This document shows positions 1-12,646 of a DNA stretch of 38,944 bases, in pieces. The first letter of the stretch is position 1, and the number at the start of each line of letters is the position of its first letter. A model generated the notes under the pieces. That model was not told the origin of the DNA, searched no databases, and was given only the letters and a program-made list of their open reading frames with translations. Origin of the DNA: a virus. The stretch lies in IMG/VR virus record IMGVR_UViG_3300036770_004472, positions 1 through 38,944 of that record. One strand, written 5' to 3'. Both the position numbers and the translations under genes were made by a program.

Positions 1-1
1 T

Positions 2-3000
2 ACACAAGGTACACAAGGTCTACAGGGACTTCAAGGTACACAGGGTACACAAGGAACACAAGGATTACAAGGACTACAAGGTTTACAAGGTACACAAGGG
101 CTACAGGGACTTCAAGGTACACAAGGTACACAAGGACTACAAGGCTTACAAGGTCTTCAAGGAACACAAGGCTTACAAGGTCTTCAAGGAACACAAGGAC
201 TTCAAGGAACACAGGGTACACAAGGACTACAGGGATTACAAGGAGTACAAGGCACACAAGGTCTTCAAGGAACACAAGGTCTTCAAGGAACACAAGGATT
301 ACAAGGACTTCAAGGAACACAGGGTACACAAGGACTACAGGGATTACAAGGAGTACAAGGTACACAAGGTCTTCAAGGAACACAAGGTACACAAGGACTT
401 CAAGGTACACAAGGACTACAGGGCTTACAAGGAACACAGGGTACACAGGGTCTACAGGGCTTACAAGGAACACAGGGTCTACAGGGCTTACAAGGAACAC
501 AAGGTACTCAGGGACTTCAGGGATTACAAGGTCTACAAGGAACACAGGGCTTACAAGGAACACAAGGAACACAGGGCTTACAAGGCACTCAGGGACTTCA
601 GGGATTACAAGGAACACAGGGCACTCAGGGACTACAGGGATTACAAGGAACACAAGGTACACAAGGACTACAAGGTTTACAAGGAACACAGGGTACACAG
701 GGTCTACAGGGCTTACAAGGAACACAGGGTCTACAGGGCTTACAAGGAACACAAGGTACTCAGGGACTTCAGGGATTACAAGGTACACAGGGTACACAAG
801 GACTACAGGGCTTACAAGGAACACAAGGAACACAGGGCTTACAAGGAACACAAGGACTTCAGGGCTTACAAGGAACACAGGGCTTACAAGGAACACAAGG
901 GCTACAAGGCTTACAAGGAACACAGGGTCTACAAGGAACACAAGGTCTACAGGGCTTACAAGGTACACAGGGCTTACAAGGAACACAAGGTACACAAGGT
1001 CTTCAAGGTCTACAAGGCTTACAAGGTGTACAAGGAACGCAAGGTTTACAGGGCTTACAAGGAACACAAGGTACTCAAGGACTTCAGGGCTTACAAGGAA
1101 CACAAGGCGTTCAGGGTCTACAGGGATTACAAGGAGTACAAGGTACACAAGGTCTTCAAGGAACACAAGGTACACAAGGACTTCAAGGTACACAAGGACT
1201 TCAAGGTACACAAGGAACACAGGGCACTCAAGGATTACAAGGACTACAAGGAACACAGGGTACTCAAGGACTTCAGGGATTACAAGGTACACAAGGTCTA
1301 CAGGGATTACAAGGTACTCAAGGACTTCAAGGACTACAGGGTACACAAGGTTTACAAGGTACACAAGGACTTCAGGGCTTACAAGGAACACAAGGCGTTC
1401 AGGGTACACAGGGTCTACAGGGTCTACAAGGAACACAAGGCGTTCAAGGTCTACAGGGCTTACAAGGCACTCAGGGATTACAAGGAACACAGGGTACACA
1501 AGGACTTCAGGGAACACAAGGACTTCAGGGCTTACAAGGAACACAAGGTACTCAGGGACTTCAAGGTCTACAAGGAGTTCAAGGTACACAGGGACTTCAG
1601 GGCTTACAAGGTACACAAGGGCTTCAAGGTCTACAAGGTTTACAAGGTACACAAGGGCTACAAGGTTTACAAGGTACTCAAGGAGTTCAAGGTACACAAG
1701 GACTACAAGGTTTACAAGGTACACAAGGACTTCAAGGTACACAAGGTACTCAAGGAGTTCAAGGTACACAAGGACTACAAGGTTTACAAGGTACACAAGG
1801 ACTTCAGGGTCTACAAGGTACTCAAGGCACTCAAGGACTTCAAGGCACACAAGGTACACAGGGTATACAAGGACTTCAAGGACTACAAGGTACACAAGGT
1901 CTACAGGGGTTACAAGGACTACAAGGTATACAAGGGCTACAAGGTTTACAAGGTACTCAAGGAGTTCAAGGTCTACAAGGCACTCAAGGTCTACAGGGCT
2001 TACAAGGAACACAGGGTGTTCAAGGTCTACAGGGACTACAAGGAACACAGGGTACACAAGGAACACAGGGTACACAAGGACTTCAGGGCTTACAAGGAAC
2101 ACAGGGTACTCAAGGTCTACAGGGATTACAAGGTACACAAGGAACACAGGGTACACAAGGACTACAAGGCTTACAAGGTACACAAGGATTACAAGGACTA
2201 CAGGGTTTACAAGGTACACAAGGTACACAAGGACTTCAGGGCCTACAAGGTACACAAGGACTTCAGGGCGTACAAGGAACACAAGGTGTTCAAGGTCTTC
2301 AGGGTCTACAAGGAACACAAGGTGTTCAAGGTCTTCAGGGTCTACAAGGAACACAAGGTACACAAGGGCTACAGGGATTACAAGGAACACAAGGAACACA
2401 AGGAACACAGGGTACACAAGGTACTCAAGGACTTCAGGGACTACAAGGACTACAAGGCACTCAAGGTCTTCAGGGATTACAAGGAGTTCAAGGTCTACAG
2501 GGCTTACAAGGACTACAAGGAGTTCAAGGTCTACAGGGCTTACAAGGAACACAAGGTTTACAGGGCTTACAGGGAACACAGGGTACTCAGGGTCTACAAG
2601 GTTTACAAGGAACACAGGGTACACAGGGATTACAAGGTCTACAGGGATTACAAGGAACACAGGGTACACAGGGGCTACAAGGGCTTCAAGGAACACAAGG
2701 CGTTCAGGGTCTACAGGGTCTACAGGGTCTACAAGGTACTCAGGGTACACAAGGCACACAAGGCACTCAGGGTACACAAGGCACTCAGGGTACACAAGGC
2801 ACACAAGGCACTCAGGGACTTCAGGGCTTACAAGGAACACAAGGACTACAAGGTTTACAAGGAACACAAGGTACACAAGGACTACAAGGTATTCAGGGTA
2901 CACAAGGACTACAAGGTATTCAGGGTACACAAGGACTACAAGGTTTACAAGGCACTCAAGGACTTCAGGGTCTACAGGGTCTACAAGGAACACAGGGTAC

Positions 3001-6000
3001 ACAAGGGCTACAGGGATTACAAGGAACACAGGGTACACAAGGATTACAAGGTACACAGGGTACTCAGGGACTTCAGGGACTACAAGGGTTACAAGGGTTA
3101 CAAGGAACACAAGGTACACAGGGACTTCAGGGCTTACAAGGTGTACAAGGAACGCAAGGTTTACAGGGATTACAAGGCACTCAAGGACTACAGGGACTTC
3201 AAGGTACTCAGGGACTTCAAGGTCTACAAGGAACACAAGGACTTCAGGGATTACAAGGTACTCAGGGCCTACAAGGACTTCAAGGTATACAAGGCTTACA
3301 AGGACTTCAAGGGTTACAAGGTGTACAAGGTACACAGGGAATTCAAGGTCTACAGGGACTACAAGGAACACAGGGTACACAAGGACTTCAGGGCTTACAA
3401 GGTACACAAGGTCTACAGGGATTACAAGGTACTCAAGGACTTCAAGGACTTCAAGGACTACAGGGTACACAAGGTTTACAAGGTACACAAGGACTTCAGG
3501 GTCTACAAGGAACACAGGGTACTCAGGGATTACAAGGTTTACAAGGAGTTCAAGGTACACAAGGGCTACAGGGATTACAAGGACTACAAGGTACACAGGG
3601 TCTACAGGGCTTACAAGGCACACAAGGTGTTCAAGGTCTACAGGGCTTACAAGGCACACAAGGCGTTCAAGGTCTACAGGGCTTACAAGGCACACAAGGC
3701 GTTCAGGGTCTACAGGGCTTACAAGGCACACAAGGCGTTCAAGGTCTACAGGGATTACAAGGCACTCAGGGACTACAAGGCACACAGGGCACTCAAGGAT
3801 TACAAGGACTACAAGGAACACAGGGTACACAAGGACTTCAGGGCTTACAAGGAACACAAGGTACTCAGGGACTTCAAGGTCTACAAGGAGTTCAAGGTAC
3901 ACAGGGACTTCAGGGACTACAAGGAACACAGGGTACACAAGGCATTCAGGGTCTACAAGGTTTACAAGGTACTCAAGGTCTACAGGGGTTACAAGGATTA
4001 CAAGGCCTTCAGGGATTACAAGGAACACAGGGTACTCAAGGTCTACAGGGATTACAAGGAACACAGGGTACTCAAGGTCTACAGGGATTACAAGGTACAC
4101 AAGGGCTTCAAGGTCTACAAGGAACACAGGGTACACAAGGACTACAGGGACTTCAAGGTACACAGGGTACACAAGGACTTCAGGGACTACAAGGCACTCA
4201 AGGACTTCAAGGCTTACAAGGAACACAAGGACTACAAGGTTTACAAGGTACACAAGGTCTACAGGGGTTACAAGGACTACAAGGTACACAAGGGCTACAA
4301 GGTTTACAAGGTACTCAAGGAGTTCAAGGTACACAAGGACTACAAGGTATTCAGGGTACACAAGGACTACAAGGTATTCAGGGTACACAAGGACTACAAG
4401 GAACACAGGGTACACAAGGACTACAGGGCTTACAAGGTACTCAGGGCCTACAAGGGCTTCAAGGAACACAAGGCACACAAGGAGTTCAAGGTCTACAGGG
4501 CTTACAAGGTACACAGGGTCTACAGGGCTTACAAGGAACACAAGGCACTCAAGGGCTTCAAGGAACACAAGGCACACAAGGCACACAAGGTATTCAGGGT
4601 CTACAGGGTCTACAAGGAACACAGGGTACACAAGGACTTCAGGGCTTACAAGGAACACAGGGTACACAAGGACTACAGGGCTTACAAGGTACTCAAGGTC
4701 TACAAGGAGTTCAAGGTACACAGGGCATACAAGGACTTCAGGGATTACAAGGAACACAGGGTCTACAGGGACTACAAGGTACACAAGGAATACAAGGAAC
4801 ACAGGGTCTACAAGGTACACAAGGACTACAAGGACTACAAGGTACACAAGGAACACAGGGACTACAAGGAACACAAGGACTTCAAGGTACTCAGGGCTTG
4901 CAAGGAACACAAGGAACACAAGGTACACAGGGACTACAAGGAATACAAGGTACACAAGGAACACAGGGGTTACAAGGTCTACAAGGAACACAAGGTACAC
5001 AAGGTTTACAGGGTCTTCAAGGCGTACAAGGAACACAAGGACTACAAGGTACTCAGGGTCTACAGGGGTTACAAGGTACACAAGGAACACAGGGACTACA
5101 AGGTACACAAGGACTTCAAGGTACTCAGGGACTACAAGGAACACAAGGTACACAGGGACTACAAGGAATACAAGGTACACAAGGTCTACAGGGCTTACAA
5201 GGTCTACAAGGAACACAGGGTCTACAAGGCACTCAGGGCTTACAAGGTACACAAGGATTACAAGGTGTTCAAGGACTTCAAGGAGTACAAGGTACTCAAG
5301 GGCTTCAAGGTCTACAAGGAACACAGGGTCTACAAGGCACTCAGGGCTTACAAGGTACACAAGGACTACAAGGTGTTCAAGGAACTCAAGGACTTCAAGG
5401 AGTACAAGGTACTCAAGGGCTTCAAGGTGTTCAAGGACTTCAAGGTCTACAAGGTACACAAGGGCTTCAAGGAACACAGGGTACTCAGGGCGTACAAGGT
5501 CTACAGGGCTTACAAGGTACACAAGGTACACAAGGACTTCAGGGTCTACAGGGATTACAAGGTACTCAGGGTCTACAGGGACTTCAAGGAACACAAGGAC
5601 TACAAGGAACACAGGGTCTACAGGGTACTCAGGGTACTCAGGGTACTCAAGGTCTACAGGGACTTCAAGGAACACAAGGACTACAAGGAACACAGGGTCT
5701 ACAAGGAACACAGGGTCTACAAGGATTACAAGGAACACAAGGTCTACAGGGCTTACAAGGGCTTCAAGGAACACAAGGTACACAAGGACTTCAAGGTACT
5801 CAGGGTCTACAGGGCTTACAAGGCACTCAGGGTGCTCAAGGTCTACAGGGCTTACAAGGAACACAGGGTATACAAGGACTACAAGGACTTCAAGGTACAC
5901 AAGGACTTCAAGGTACACAAGGACTTCAAGGTACACAGGGCACTCAAGGACTACAAGGACTACAAGGAACACAAGGTCTTCAGGGCTTACAAGGACTACA

Positions 6001-6430
6001 AGGAACACAAGGAACTCAGGGCTTACAGGGTCTACAAGGAACACAAGGTCTTCAGGGCTTACAAGGACTACAAGGAACACAAGGTCTTCAGGGCTTACAA
6101 GGACTACAAGGAACACAAGGAACTCAGGGCTTACAAGGTACACAAGGTCTTCAGGGCTTGCAAGGAACACAAGGTCTTCAGGGCTTACAAGGAGCACAGG
6201 GACTTCAAGGACTTCAAGGACTACAGGGTCTACAAGGAACACAAGGAGTTCAAGGCACACAAGGAGTTCAAGGCACACAAGGAGTTCAAGGCACACAAGG
6301 AGTTCAAGGTTTACAAGGAACACAAGGACTTCAAGGAAGTCAAGGTATACAGGGCTTACAAGGAAGTCAAGGTATACAGGGGCTACAAGGATTACAAGGC
6401 ACGCAAGGTCTACAAGGGTTACAAGGTATT
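2..6430 (+). repeat. Gly-X-Gln collagen-like repeat tract, 9-bp unit
   Basis: This is more than 6.4 kb of uninterrupted degenerate 9-bp units encoding Gly-X-Gln, where X is mostly Thr or Leu. Synonymous variation (caa/cag; ggt/gga/ggc/ggg; ctt/cta/tta) keeps most copies non-identical in DNA while the protein pattern is strict. The unit contains no stop in several other frames, so long spurious ORFs appear on both strands. Confidence 0.95.
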
Positions 6431-9400
6431 TCATTAGAGCAATGGCAATTAATTACATCAAATACAACTGTGGCTGATGGAGGTAGATATATTGCTAATA
6501 CAAGTAGTGGGGCATTTACAGTAACATTACCAGCAAGTCCTGTACTTGGTGATTATATTATCATCACAGATGGAGATTTCCCAACAAATTGGTCTGTTAA
6601 TAATCTGACAATTAATGGCAATGGAGAGACAATAGCAGATCAGGTTGGAGATTTACTACTAAATGTAGGAGCGACCACAGTTGAATTAATTTATAGTGGA
6701 ACAACTTGGTTAGTGACAGCTACTTTGGGACCAGCTGGTGTTCAAGGAACACAAGGAATACAGGGTCTTCAAGGAGTTCAAGGTTTACAAGGCTTACAGG
6801 GATTATTTGGAATTCAAGGCTTACAGGGTACACAAGGCTTACAGGGTACACAAGGAGTACAAGGTACACAGGGTATACAGGGTACTCAAGGTATTCAAGG
6901 TACACAAGGAACACAGGGTGTTCAGGGTGCACAAGGACTACAAGGTGTACAAGGAACACAGGGTGTTCAGGGAACACAGGGCTTGCAAGGAACACAGGGT
7001 GTTCAGGGAACACAGGGCTTGCAAGGAACTCAAGGTGTTCAGGGAGCACAAGGTCTTCAGGGATTACAAGGCACGCAAAGTACTCAAGGTCTTCAGGGTC
7101 TACAAGGAACACAAGGTACTCAAGGACTTCAGGGATTACAAGGCACGCAAGGTACTCAAGGACTTCAGGGATTACAAGGCACGCAAGGTACTCAAGGTCT
7201 TCAGGGATTACAAGGCACGCAAGGTACTCAAGGTCTTCAGGGTCTACAAGGCACGCAAGGTACTCAAGGTCTTCAGGGTCTACAAGGAACACAAGGTACT
7301 CAAGGACTTCAGGGTCTACAAGGAACACAAGGACTTCAAGGTACACAAGGTACTCAAGGAATACAAGGAACACAAGGAACACAAGGTATACAGGGACTTC
7401 AAGGTATACAGGGTACACAAGGTACACAGGGTTTACAAGGTCTACAAGGAATTTCACTAGAGCAATGGCAATTAATTACGTCAAATACCACTGTGGCTGA
7501 TGGCGGTAGATATATTGCTAATACAAGTAGTGGGGCATTCACAGTAACATTACCAGCAAGTCCTGTACTTGGTGACTACATAATCATCACAGACGGAGAT
7601 TTCCCAACAAATTGGTCTGTTAATAATCTGACAATTAATGGTAATGGAGAGACAATAGCAGATCAGGCTGGAGACTTACTACTGAACGTGGGAGCGACAA
7701 CAGTTGAATTAATCTATAGTGGAACGACCTGGTTAGTGACAGCTACGTTAGGACCAGCTGGTGTTCAAGGAACACAAGGAATACAGGGTCTTCAAGGAGT
7801 TCAAGGTTTACAAGGCTTACAGGGTATTCAAGGAGCTCAAGGTGTACAGGGTATACAAGGTATTCAAGGTGTTCAGGGCTTACAAGGAACACAAGGAACT
7901 CAGGGCTTACAAGGAACACAAGGTGTACAAGGAACACAAGGAACACAAGGTACTCAAGGATTACAAGGCTTACAAGGATTACAAGGTACACAGGGCTTAC
8001 AAGGTCTACAAGGCACTCAGGGCACTCAAGGACTACAAGGTCTACAAGGTACTCAAGGACTACAAGGTCTACAAGGTACTCAAGGACTTCAAGGTACTCA
8101 AGGTCTACAAGGTACTCAAGGACTTCAAGGCATTCAAGGAGTTCAAGGAACACAGGGACTTCAAGGCACGCAAGGTACACAAGGTCTTCAAGGTTTACAA
8201 GGTACACAGGGTACACAGGGGCTTCAAGGAGCACAAGGAACACAAGGTCTTCAGGGCTTACAAGGAACACAGGGTACTCAGGGCTTACAAGGTACACAAG
8301 GATTACAAGGATTACAAGGAACACAGGGTACTCAGGGCTTACAAGGTACACAAGGAGTACAAGGAGTACAAGGATTACAAGGGACTCAGGGTACTCAAGG
8401 CTTACAAGGACTACAAGGTACACAAGGACTACAAGGTACACAAGGACTACAGGGCACACAAGGTACACAAGGAACTCAAGGTACACAGGGTCTTCAAGGA
8501 ACTCAGGGTTTACAAGGAACACAAGGTTTACAAGGAACACAAGGTCTTCAGGGATTACAAGGAACACAAGGTCTACAAGGCATTCAAGGAGTTCAAGGAG
8601 TTCAAGGAGTTCAAGGAACACAAGGACTTCAAGGAACACAAGGACTTCAAGGAACACAAGGACTTCAAGGAACACAAGGTCTACAAGGAATTCAAGGAGT
8701 TCAAGGAATACAAGGTACACAAGGCATACAGGGTACACAAGGCATACAAGGACTACAGGGTACACAAGGCACACAGGGTACACAAGGACTTCAAGGCATA
8801 CAGGGTACTCAGGGTACTCAGGGTATACAAGGACTTCAAGGTATACAAGGAACACAAGGACTTCAAGGTCTACAAGGAACACAAGGACTACAAGGAACAC
8901 AAGGAACACAGGGACTACAAGGAACACAAGGAACACAAGGTCTACAAGGAACACAAGGTCTACAAGGAACACAAGGACTTCAAGGTACACAAGGACTTCA
9001 AGGTACACAAGGAACACAAGGTCTACAAGGAACACAAGGACTTCAAGGTACACAAGGAACACAAGGTCTACAGGGACTACAAGGAACACAAGGAATACAA
9101 GGGTTACAAGGAACACAGGGACTACAAGGAACACAGGGACTACAAGGAACACAAGGAACACAAGGTCTACAAGGAACACAAGGCACACAAGGCGTTCAGG
9201 GACTTCAAGGATTACAAGGCACTCAAGGAACACAAGGACTTCAAGGTACACAAGGATTACAAGGATTACAAGGCTTACAGGGTATTCAAGGCGTACAAGG
9301 AACACAAGGACTACAAGGTACTCAGGGTCCACAGGGATTACAAGGAACACAAGGAATACAAGGAACACAGGGTGTTCAGGGACTACAAGGAACACAGGGT

Positions 9401-11605
9401 GTTCAAGGATTACAAGGAACACAAGGATTACAAGGAGTTCAAGGTCTTCAAGGTACACAAGGTCTACTGGGCTTACAAGGAACACAAGGGCTTCAAGGAT
9501 TACAAGGTACACAAGGATTACAAGGTGTTTCGCTAGAACAATGGCAACTAATAACATCAAACACCACTGTAATAAATGGTGGTAGATATATTGCTAATAC
9601 AAGTAGTGGGGCATTTACTGTAACACTTCCAGCAAGTCCATCACTTGGTGATTATATAATCATCACAGATGGGGATTTCCCAACTAATTGGTCTGTTAAC
9701 AACCTTACCGTCGACGGAAATGGGGAAACAATTGCCGATCAGTCTGGCAATTTGCTATTAAATGTAGGAGCTGTCACAGTTGAGTTACTTTACAGTGGAA
9801 CAACTTGGTTAGTTACCGCTACATTAGGACCGGCCGGGGTTCAAGGAACACAAGGAATACAGGGAATAACAGGATCAGGCACACAAGGATTACAAGGAAC
9901 ACAAGGACTACAAGGACTACAAGGATTACAAGGAACACAAGGAATACAGGGAATAACAGGATCAGGCACACAAGGACTACAAGGACTACAAGGAACACAA
10001 GGTACACAAGGTACACAAGGTCTACTGGGCTTACAAGGAACACAAGGTCTACAAGGTACACAAGGCACACAAGGCACACAAGGTACACAAGGTCTACTGG
10101 GCTTACAAGGAACACAAGGTCTACAAGGTACACAAGGCACACAAGGCACACAAGGCACACAAGGTCTACTGGGCTTACAAGGAACACAAGGAACACAAGG
10201 ATTACAAGGAGTTCAAGGTCTTCAAGGTACACAAGGTCTACTGGGCTTACAAGGACTACAAGGACTACAAGGTATTCAAGGTATTCAAGGTATTCAAGGT
10301 ATTCAAGGTATTCAAGGTATTCAAGGTATTCAAGGAATACAGGGATTACAGGGATTACAGGGATTACAGGGATTACAGGGAATTACAGGATCACAGGGCG
10401 TATTTGGTAATCAAGGTACACAAGGATTACAGGGAACTATAGGAAGTCAAGGCATACAAGGACTAAGTGGTAGCCAAGGCATACAAGGTATTCAAGGAGT
10501 TCAAGGATTACAAGGTACATCTTTAGCATCATGGACATACATTACAACTAATACTTTAGTTGAAAATGGTGGTCGTTACATAGCAGATACAAGCTCAGGT
10601 TCATTTACAGTAACATTGCCAGCAGCTCCGGTGGTAGGGGATTACATAATAATAACCGATGGTGATTATCCAACCAATTGGTCAATAAACAACTTAACAA
10701 TAAATGGAAACGGATCATTAATAGCAGACCAATCAGGAAATTTACTATTAAATGTGGGTAATGTAACAGTTGAGTTGATTTATAATGGAAGTACATGGTT
10801 AGTAACTGCCACTTTAGGTCCAGCTGGAATTCAAGGCCTACAAGGTTTCCAAGGTGTTTCTGGTACAGGCATACAAGGTACACAAGGAGTTCAAGGTACA
10901 CAAGGAACACAAGGAGTTCAAGGATTATTAGGATTCCAAGGAACACAAGGACTACAAGGACTACAAGGAACACAAGGAACACAAGGAACACAAGGAACAC
11001 AAGGAGTTCAAGGATTATTAGGATTCCAAGGAACACAAGGAACACAGGGTACACAAGGTCTACAGGGACTTCAGGGACTTCAGGGATTATTAGGATTTCA
11101 AGGTATACAAGGTGTTCAAAGCCTACAGGGACTTCAAGGACCACAAGGAAGCACAGGTGACGAAAGTAAGATTAACGCTACAAACGATATAACAACTGAT
11201 GCTAGCTTCTACCCAGTAATGGTAGCAACATCAGGCTCAAGTCAAACTGCTACAGTTACAACAAGTAAACTATATTTTAATCCAAGTACAGGTACATTGA
11301 ATGCTACAGATGTAAATACCTTATCAGATGTAAACTTAAAAACAGATATTAATGAAATTTATGATCCGTTAAGTTTATTGAAACAAATTCAAGGGTATAA
11401 GTTTAAGTTTATGGATTCTGGAAAACAAAGTGTTGGAGTATTAGCTCAGGATGTTGAAAAAGTGTTACCTGAGTTAGTTTCTACAAATAGTAAAGGTGAT
11501 AAATCCGTATCATATAATGGTATTATAGCATTATTGATTGAAGCTGTAAAAGAACAACAAATTATAATTAATAATTTACAAAATCTTTTTAAAAATAAGG
11601 AGTAA
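2..11605 (+). CDS. Giant collagen-like tail/virion fibre with C-terminal S74 chaperone (5' partial)
   Basis: One frame is open from base 2 to a TAA at 11603-11605, giving 3,867 visible codons; the start lies upstream of the window. TTG codons such as 4898 are internal Leu codons, not starts. Most of the protein is a three-residue repeat Gly-X-Gln, with X being Thr, Leu, Val or Ile and very few Pro or Lys. Four ~103-residue non-repeat modules interrupt it, all in its last 1,730 codons. The C-terminus (from about 11318) is a peptidase S74 intramolecular chaperone: a [10 protein letters not shown] motif with the expected cleavage Ser at 11324-11326, a [13 protein letters not shown] motif and a terminal helix. 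S74 domains trimerise fibres and then cut themselves off, so this is almost certainly a trimeric fibre. Gly-X-Y repeats in phage proteins are known to form collagen-like triple helices. The repeat register is never broken, which argues against internal frameshifts. Exact repeat number may be affected by assembly. Confidence 0.93.
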   Translation, partial: TQGTQGLQGLQGTQGTQGTQGLQGLQGLQGTQGLQGLQGTQGTQGLQGLQGLQGTQGLQGLQGTQGLQGTQGTQGLQGLQGVQGTQGLQGTQGLQGTQGLQGLQGTQGTQGLQGLQGVQGTQGLQGTQGTQGLQGTQGLQGLQGTQGTQGLQGLQGTQGLQGLQGTQGTQGLQGLQGLQGTQGLQGTQGTQGLQGTQGLQGLQGTQGTQGLQGLQGTQGTQGLQGLQGTQGTQGLQGLQGTQGLQGLQGTQGTQGLQGLQGTQGTQGLQGLQGTQGTQGLQGTQGLQGLQGTQGLQGTQGLQGLQGTQGLQGTQGLQGLQGTQGLQGTQGTQGLQGLQGLQGVQGTQGLQGLQGTQGTQGLQGLQGTQGVQGLQGLQGVQGTQGLQGTQGTQGLQGTQGLQGTQGTQGTQGLQGLQGTQGTQGLQGLQGTQGLQGLQGTQGLQGLQGTQGLQGTQGLQGLQGTQGVQGTQGLQGLQGTQGVQGLQGLQGTQGLQGTQGTQGLQGTQGLQGLQGTQGTQGLQGLQGVQGTQGLQGLQGTQGLQGLQGLQGTQGLQGLQGTQGVQGTQGLQGLQGTQGLQGTQGTQGVQGTQGLQGLQGTQGLQGLQGTQGTQGLQGTQGTQGIQGLQGLQGTQGLQGLQGLQGIQGLQGLQGTQGVQGLQGTQGLQGLQGTQGVQGLQGLQGTQGTQGTQGTQGLQGLQGTQGTQGLQGLQGTQGTQGTQGLQGLQGTQGLQGLQGLQGTQGTQGLQGLQGTQGLQGVQGTQGVQGLQGLQGTQGVQGLQGLQGTQGTQGLQGLQGTQGTQGTQGTQGTQGLQGLQGLQGTQGLQGLQGVQGLQGLQGLQGVQGLQGLQGTQGLQGLQGTQGTQGLQGLQGTQGTQGLQGLQGLQGTQGTQGLQGLQGTQGVQGLQGLQGLQGTQGTQGTQGTQGTQGTQGTQGTQGTQGLQGLQGTQGLQGLQGTQGTQGLQGIQGTQGLQGIQGTQGLQGLQGTQGLQGLQGLQGTQGTQGLQGLQGTQGTQGLQGTQGTQGLQGLQGLQGLQGTQGTQGLQGLQGVQGTQGLQGLQGTQGLQGLQGTQGLQGLQGTQGLQGLQGTQGLQGLQGIQGLQGLQGLQGVQGTQGIQGLQGLQGTQGTQGLQGLQGTQGLQGLQGTQGLQGLQGLQGTQGLQGTQGLQGLQGTQGTQGLQGLQGVQGTQGLQGLQGLQGTQGLQGLQGTQGVQGLQGLQGTQGVQGLQGLQGTQGVQGLQGLQGTQGVQGLQGLQGTQGLQGTQGTQGLQGLQGTQGTQGLQGLQGTQGTQGLQGLQGVQGTQGLQGLQGTQGTQGIQGLQGLQGTQGLQGLQGLQGLQGLQGTQGTQGLQGLQGTQGTQGLQGLQGTQGLQGLQGTQGTQGLQGLQGTQGTQGLQGLQGTQGLQGLQGTQGLQGLQGTQGLQGLQGLQGTQGLQGLQGTQGVQGTQGLQGIQGTQGLQGIQGTQGLQGTQGTQGLQGLQGTQGLQGLQGTQGTQGVQGLQGLQGTQGLQGLQGTQGTQGLQGTQGTQGTQGIQGLQGLQGTQGTQGLQGLQGTQGTQGLQGLQGTQGLQGVQGTQGIQGLQGLQGTQGLQGLQGTQGIQGTQGLQGTQGLQGLQGTQGTQGLQGTQGLQGTQGLQGTQGTQGTQGLQGIQGTQGTQGLQGLQGTQGTQGLQGLQGVQGTQGLQGTQGLQGLQGTQGTQGLQGTQGLQGTQGLQGTQGTQGLQGIQGTQGLQGLQGLQGTQGLQGTQGLQGTQGLQGVQGLQGVQGTQGLQGLQGTQGLQGTQGLQGTQGLQGVQGTQGLQGVQGTQGLQGVQGLQGLQGTQGLQGTQGTQGVQGLQGLQGTQGTQGLQGLQGLQGTQGLQGLQGTQGLQGTQGLQGTQGTQGTQGLQGLQGTQGLQGTQGLQGTQGLQGLQGTQGLQGLQGLQGTQGTQGLQGTQGLQGLQGTQGAQGLQGLQGTQGIQGLQGLQGTQGLQGTQGLQGTQGTQGLQGLQGTQGLQGLQGLQGTQGTQGLQGLQGTQGLQGLQGLQGTQGLQGLQGLQGTQGTQGLQGTQGLQGLQGTQGLQGLQGAQGLQGLQGLQGLQGTQGVQGTQGVQGTQGVQGTQGVQGLQGTQGLQGSQGIQGLQGSQGIQGLQGLQGTQGLQGLQGISLEQWQLITSNTTVADGGRYIANTSSGAFTVTLPASPVLGDYIIITDGDFPTNWSVNNLTINGNGETIADQVGDLLLNVGATTVELIYSGTTWLVTATLGPAGVQGTQGIQGLQGVQGLQGLQGLFGIQGLQGTQGLQGTQGVQGTQGIQGTQGIQGTQGTQGVQGAQGLQGVQGTQGVQGTQGLQGTQGVQGTQGLQGTQGVQGAQGLQGLQGTQSTQGLQGLQGTQGTQGLQGLQGTQGTQGLQGLQGTQGTQGLQGLQGTQGTQGLQGLQGTQGTQGLQGLQGTQGTQGLQGLQGTQGLQGTQGTQGIQGTQGTQGIQGLQGIQGTQGTQGLQGLQGISLEQWQLITSNTTVADGGRYIANTSSGAFTVTLPASPVLGDYIIITDGDFPTNWSVNNLTINGNGETIADQAGDLLLNVGATTVELIYSGTTWLVTATLGPAGVQGTQGIQGLQGVQGLQGLQGIQGAQGVQGIQGIQGVQGLQGTQGTQGLQGTQGVQGTQGTQGTQGLQGLQGLQGTQGLQGLQGTQGTQGLQGLQGTQGLQGLQGTQGLQGTQGLQGTQGLQGIQGVQGTQGLQGTQGTQGLQGLQGTQGTQGLQGAQGTQGLQGLQGTQGTQGLQGTQGLQGLQGTQGTQGLQGTQGVQGVQGLQGTQGTQGLQGLQGTQGLQGTQGLQGTQGTQGTQGTQGLQGTQGLQGTQGLQGTQGLQGLQGTQGLQGIQGVQGVQGVQGTQGLQGTQGLQGTQGLQGTQGLQGIQGVQGIQGTQGIQGTQGIQGLQGTQGTQGTQGLQGIQGTQGTQGIQGLQGIQGTQGLQGLQGTQGLQGTQGTQGLQGTQGTQGLQGTQGLQGTQGLQGTQGLQGTQGTQGLQGTQGLQGTQGTQGLQGLQGTQGIQGLQGTQGLQGTQGLQGTQGTQGLQGTQGTQGVQGLQGLQGTQGTQGLQGTQGLQGLQGLQGIQGVQGTQGLQGTQGPQGLQGTQGIQGTQGVQGLQGTQGVQGLQGTQGLQGVQGLQGTQGLLGLQGTQGLQGLQGTQGLQGVSLEQWQLITSNTTVINGGRYIANTSSGAFTVTLPASPSLGDYIIITDGDFPTNWSVNNLTVDGNGETIADQSGNLLLNVGAVTVELLYSGTTWLVTATLGPAGVQGTQGIQGITGSGTQGLQGTQGLQGLQGLQGTQGIQGITGSGTQGLQGLQGTQGTQGTQGLLGLQGTQGLQGTQGTQGTQGTQGLLGLQGTQGLQGTQGTQGTQGTQGLLGLQGTQGTQGLQGVQGLQGTQGLLGLQGLQGLQGIQGIQGIQGIQGIQGIQGIQGIQGLQGLQGLQGLQGITGSQGVFGNQGTQGLQGTIGSQGIQGLSGSQGIQGIQGVQGLQGTSLASWTYITTNTLVENGGRYIADTSSGSFTVTLPAAPVVGDYIIITDGDYPTNWSINNLTINGNGSLIADQSGNLLLNVGNVTVELIYNGSTWLVTATLGPAGIQGLQGFQGVSGTGIQGTQGVQGTQGTQGVQGLLGFQGTQGLQGLQGTQGTQGTQGTQGVQGLLGFQGTQGTQGTQGLQGLQGLQGLLGFQGIQGVQSLQGLQGPQGSTGDESKINATNDITTDASFYPVMVATSGSSQTATVTTSKLYFNPSTGTLNATDVNTLSDVNLKTDINEIYDPLSLLKQIQGYKFKFMDSGKQSVGVLAQDVEKVLPELVSTNSKGDKSVSYNGIIALLIEAVKEQQIIINNLQNLFKNKE
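6431..6739 (+). repeat. Fibre beta module 1 (~103 aa) inside the collagen-like protein
   Basis: This non-collagen module starts at [10 protein letters not shown] and ends at ATLGPAG. It has alternating hydrophobic strands and Gly/Asn turns ([38 protein letters not shown]), typical of small beta domains in T4-like phage fibres. It is nearly identical to modules 2 and 3. It may act as a trimerisation or registration knob or as a glycan-binding site; which one cannot be told from sequence. Confidence 0.85.
7454..7762 (+). repeat. Fibre beta module 2 (~103 aa)
   Basis: The protein is nearly identical to module 1 (visible change GDLLLN preceded by QA instead of QV), with scattered synonymous DNA differences. 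Both modules are followed by the same triplets ([16 protein letters not shown]), so the duplication unit included collagen flank as well as the module. Confidence 0.85.
9530..9838 (+). repeat. Fibre beta module 3 (~103 aa)
   Basis: This is a third copy, more diverged than modules 1 and 2 ([31 protein letters not shown]). It is separated from module 2 by about 1.8 kb of Gly-X-Gln repeat and followed by GITGSG-interrupted triplets. Confidence 0.85.
10271..10378 (+). repeat. Perfect 9-bp tandem arrays within the fibre gene
   Basis: Seven identical ggtattcaa units (Gly-Ile-Gln) run from 10271 to 10333. One variant unit follows, then four identical ggattacag units (Gly-Leu-Gln) at 10343-10378. 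Copies elsewhere in the fibre differ synonymously, so these perfect runs suggest recent slippage expansion. Confidence 0.9.
10520..10828 (+). repeat. Fibre beta module 4 (~103 aa), most diverged copy
   Basis: This copy begins [20 protein letters not shown] and ends ATLGPAG. It keeps the same strand pattern but has many substitutions ([25 protein letters not shown]). It is the copy closest to the S74 domain. Confidence 0.82.
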
Positions 11606-11607
11606 AT

Positions 11608-11997
11608 ATGGCACATTTTGCTGAATTAGATCAAAATAATATAGTAATTAATATTATGGTTGTTAATAATTCTGATATGTTGGATATTAATGGCATTGAA
11701 TCAGAAGAAATAGGTATACAATACTTAACAGGTTTATTTGGTAATAAAAGATGGAAACAAACAAGTTACAATGATAATTTTAGGTACAGGTATGCTGGAT
11801 TAGACATGGTATATGACGAAGAACATGACGCATTTACCTTTCCAAAACAATTTCCAAGTTTTATATGGAGTGTAACAGAAGGAATCTATGTACCACCTAT
11901 ACCCAAACCAAATGATCCTCAAAACTTGTATGATTGGAATGAGGAGTCTCAATCTTGGATGTTTGTTGGACCTGACCCAGACTATACTCCGAATTAA
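11608..11997 (+). CDS. MAHFAEL-family phage protein (fibre-associated, function unknown)
   Basis: This 129-aa protein starts MAHFAELD, with WKQTSYNDNFRYRYAG in the middle and a Pro/Trp/Asp-rich tail (FPSFIW, PPIPKPND, YDWNEES). Small proteins of this plan are frequent next to tail-fibre genes in cyanophages and other aquatic T4-like phages, where they are usually left as hypothetical or virion-associated. It lies 2 bp after the giant fibre stop, with GGAG just upstream of the ATG, so it is probably co-expressed with the fibre. A paralogue lies at 19271-19768, again directly after an adhesin gene. That placement suggests a role in fibre attachment or assembly, by inference only. Confidence 0.75.
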   Translation: MAHFAELDQNNIVINIMVVNNSDMLDINGIESEEIGIQYLTGLFGNKRWKQTSYNDNFRYRYAGLDMVYDEEHDAFTFPKQFPSFIWSVTEGIYVPPIPKPNDPQNLYDWNEESQSWMFVGPDPDYTPN

Positions 11998-12020
11998 TTT
12001 TTTTTAAAAGCCTTTTGTTT

Positions 12021-12028
12021 TATAAATA
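12021..12028 (+). promoter_or_regulatory. T4-type late promoter TATAAATA
   Basis: A perfect TATAAATA octamer followed by TT lies in an AT-rich 54-bp gap, 23 bp before the ATG at 12052. In T4 this element is read by RNA polymerase carrying gp55 and gp33, about 10 bp upstream of the transcript start. Its place before the oxygenase genes suggests they are expressed late, with virion genes. Confidence 0.75.
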
Positions 12029-12051
12029 TTTAAAATTTAAAGGTCTTTAAT

Positions 12052-12645
12052 ATGGAAAATAACCAAAACAATTTTTCTTTTGATACAAGAGATTTTGTTA
12101 AAATTTATGATGTGTTTGATACAAAATTTTGTAAAAAGGTAATTAAAGAAATCGAACAGGATAAAAATTGGGGTCTTCATGCCTATTATGATTATTCAAG
12201 TGATTCAAGTCATAGTAATGATGATGATTTAGATGTTTTGATAAATGACTCTAAAAAAACTAATAAAATAATGGAAAAACTTTACAAGGTTATAGAAAAT
12301 TATATATTCGTAGACCTTAAATCACACGGTGTTGATTTTATTTTTAATTGGCATGGTTATACTAAGATACGATATAACAGATATAAAGTTGGAACAAGAA
12401 TGAAGTTACACTGTGACCATATTCACAGTATATTTGATGGAAATTTAAAAGGAGTACCTTGGTTAACACTTTTAGGATCGTTAAACGACAAATTTGAAGG
12501 TGGAGAACTTATATTATTTAAAAATATCGATTATAAACTTAAACCGGGTCAAGTTATGGTATTTCCTAGTACACTTATGTATCCACATGAAGTTTTACCA
12601 GTTAAAAAAGGAACAAGGTATAGTTTTGTAAGTTGGGTTTGGTAA
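12052..12645 (+). CDS. 2-oxoglutarate/Fe(II) dioxygenase, prolyl-4-hydroxylase fold
   Basis: The 197-aa protein has the double-stranded beta-helix signature. The metal ligands are H120-x-D122 in MKLHCDHIH and H179 in YPHEVLPV, and R189 ten residues later should bind the 2-oxoglutarate carboxylate. FEGGELILF and PGQVMVFPS fit the strands between. This is the layout of the P4H-like 2OG-Fe(II) oxygenases, which hydroxylate Pro, Lys or Asn in proteins using O2 and 2-oxoglutarate. It sits two genes after the collagen-like fibre behind a late promoter, so the fibre is an attractive substrate. However, the fibre repeats hold almost no Pro, so the target residue is unknown. Another oxygenase follows after one base. 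Confidence 0.85.
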   Translation: MENNQNNFSFDTRDFVKIYDVFDTKFCKKVIKEIEQDKNWGLHAYYDYSSDSSHSNDDDLDVLINDSKKTNKIMEKLYKVIENYIFVDLKSHGVDFIFNWHGYTKIRYNRYKVGTRMKLHCDHIHSIFDGNLKGVPWLTLLGSLNDKFEGGELILFKNIDYKLKPGQVMVFPSTLMYPHEVLPVKKGTRYSFVSWVW

Positions 12646-12646
12646 T

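Noticed and set aside
4898-4900. TTG as the start of the fibre gene
   Set aside because: The frame is open and of the same repeat all the way to base 2, with no ribosome site at 4898.
2-6430. CRISPR or minisatellite array
   Set aside because: The unit is a 9-bp coding repeat with synonymous drift and no spacers; it is explained by the protein repeat.
1026-6437. Open frame of 1,803 codons rich in Lys, Tyr and His
   Set aside because: It is a frame shadow of the 9-bp Gly-X-Gln repeat, which contains no stops in this frame. It has no ribosome site, and the true frame is the one with the S74 end.
7743-9560. Minus-strand frame rich in Leu, Val and Phe (605 aa), and similar ones at 6720-7457 and 9819-10232
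   Set aside because: These are reverse-strand shadows of the same repeat; the low-complexity hydrophobic product mirrors the repeat codons.
11998-12020. Terminator after the first MAHFAEL gene
   Set aside because: T-rich sequence is present but no convincing stem; aaaag/ctttt leaves no proper loop.
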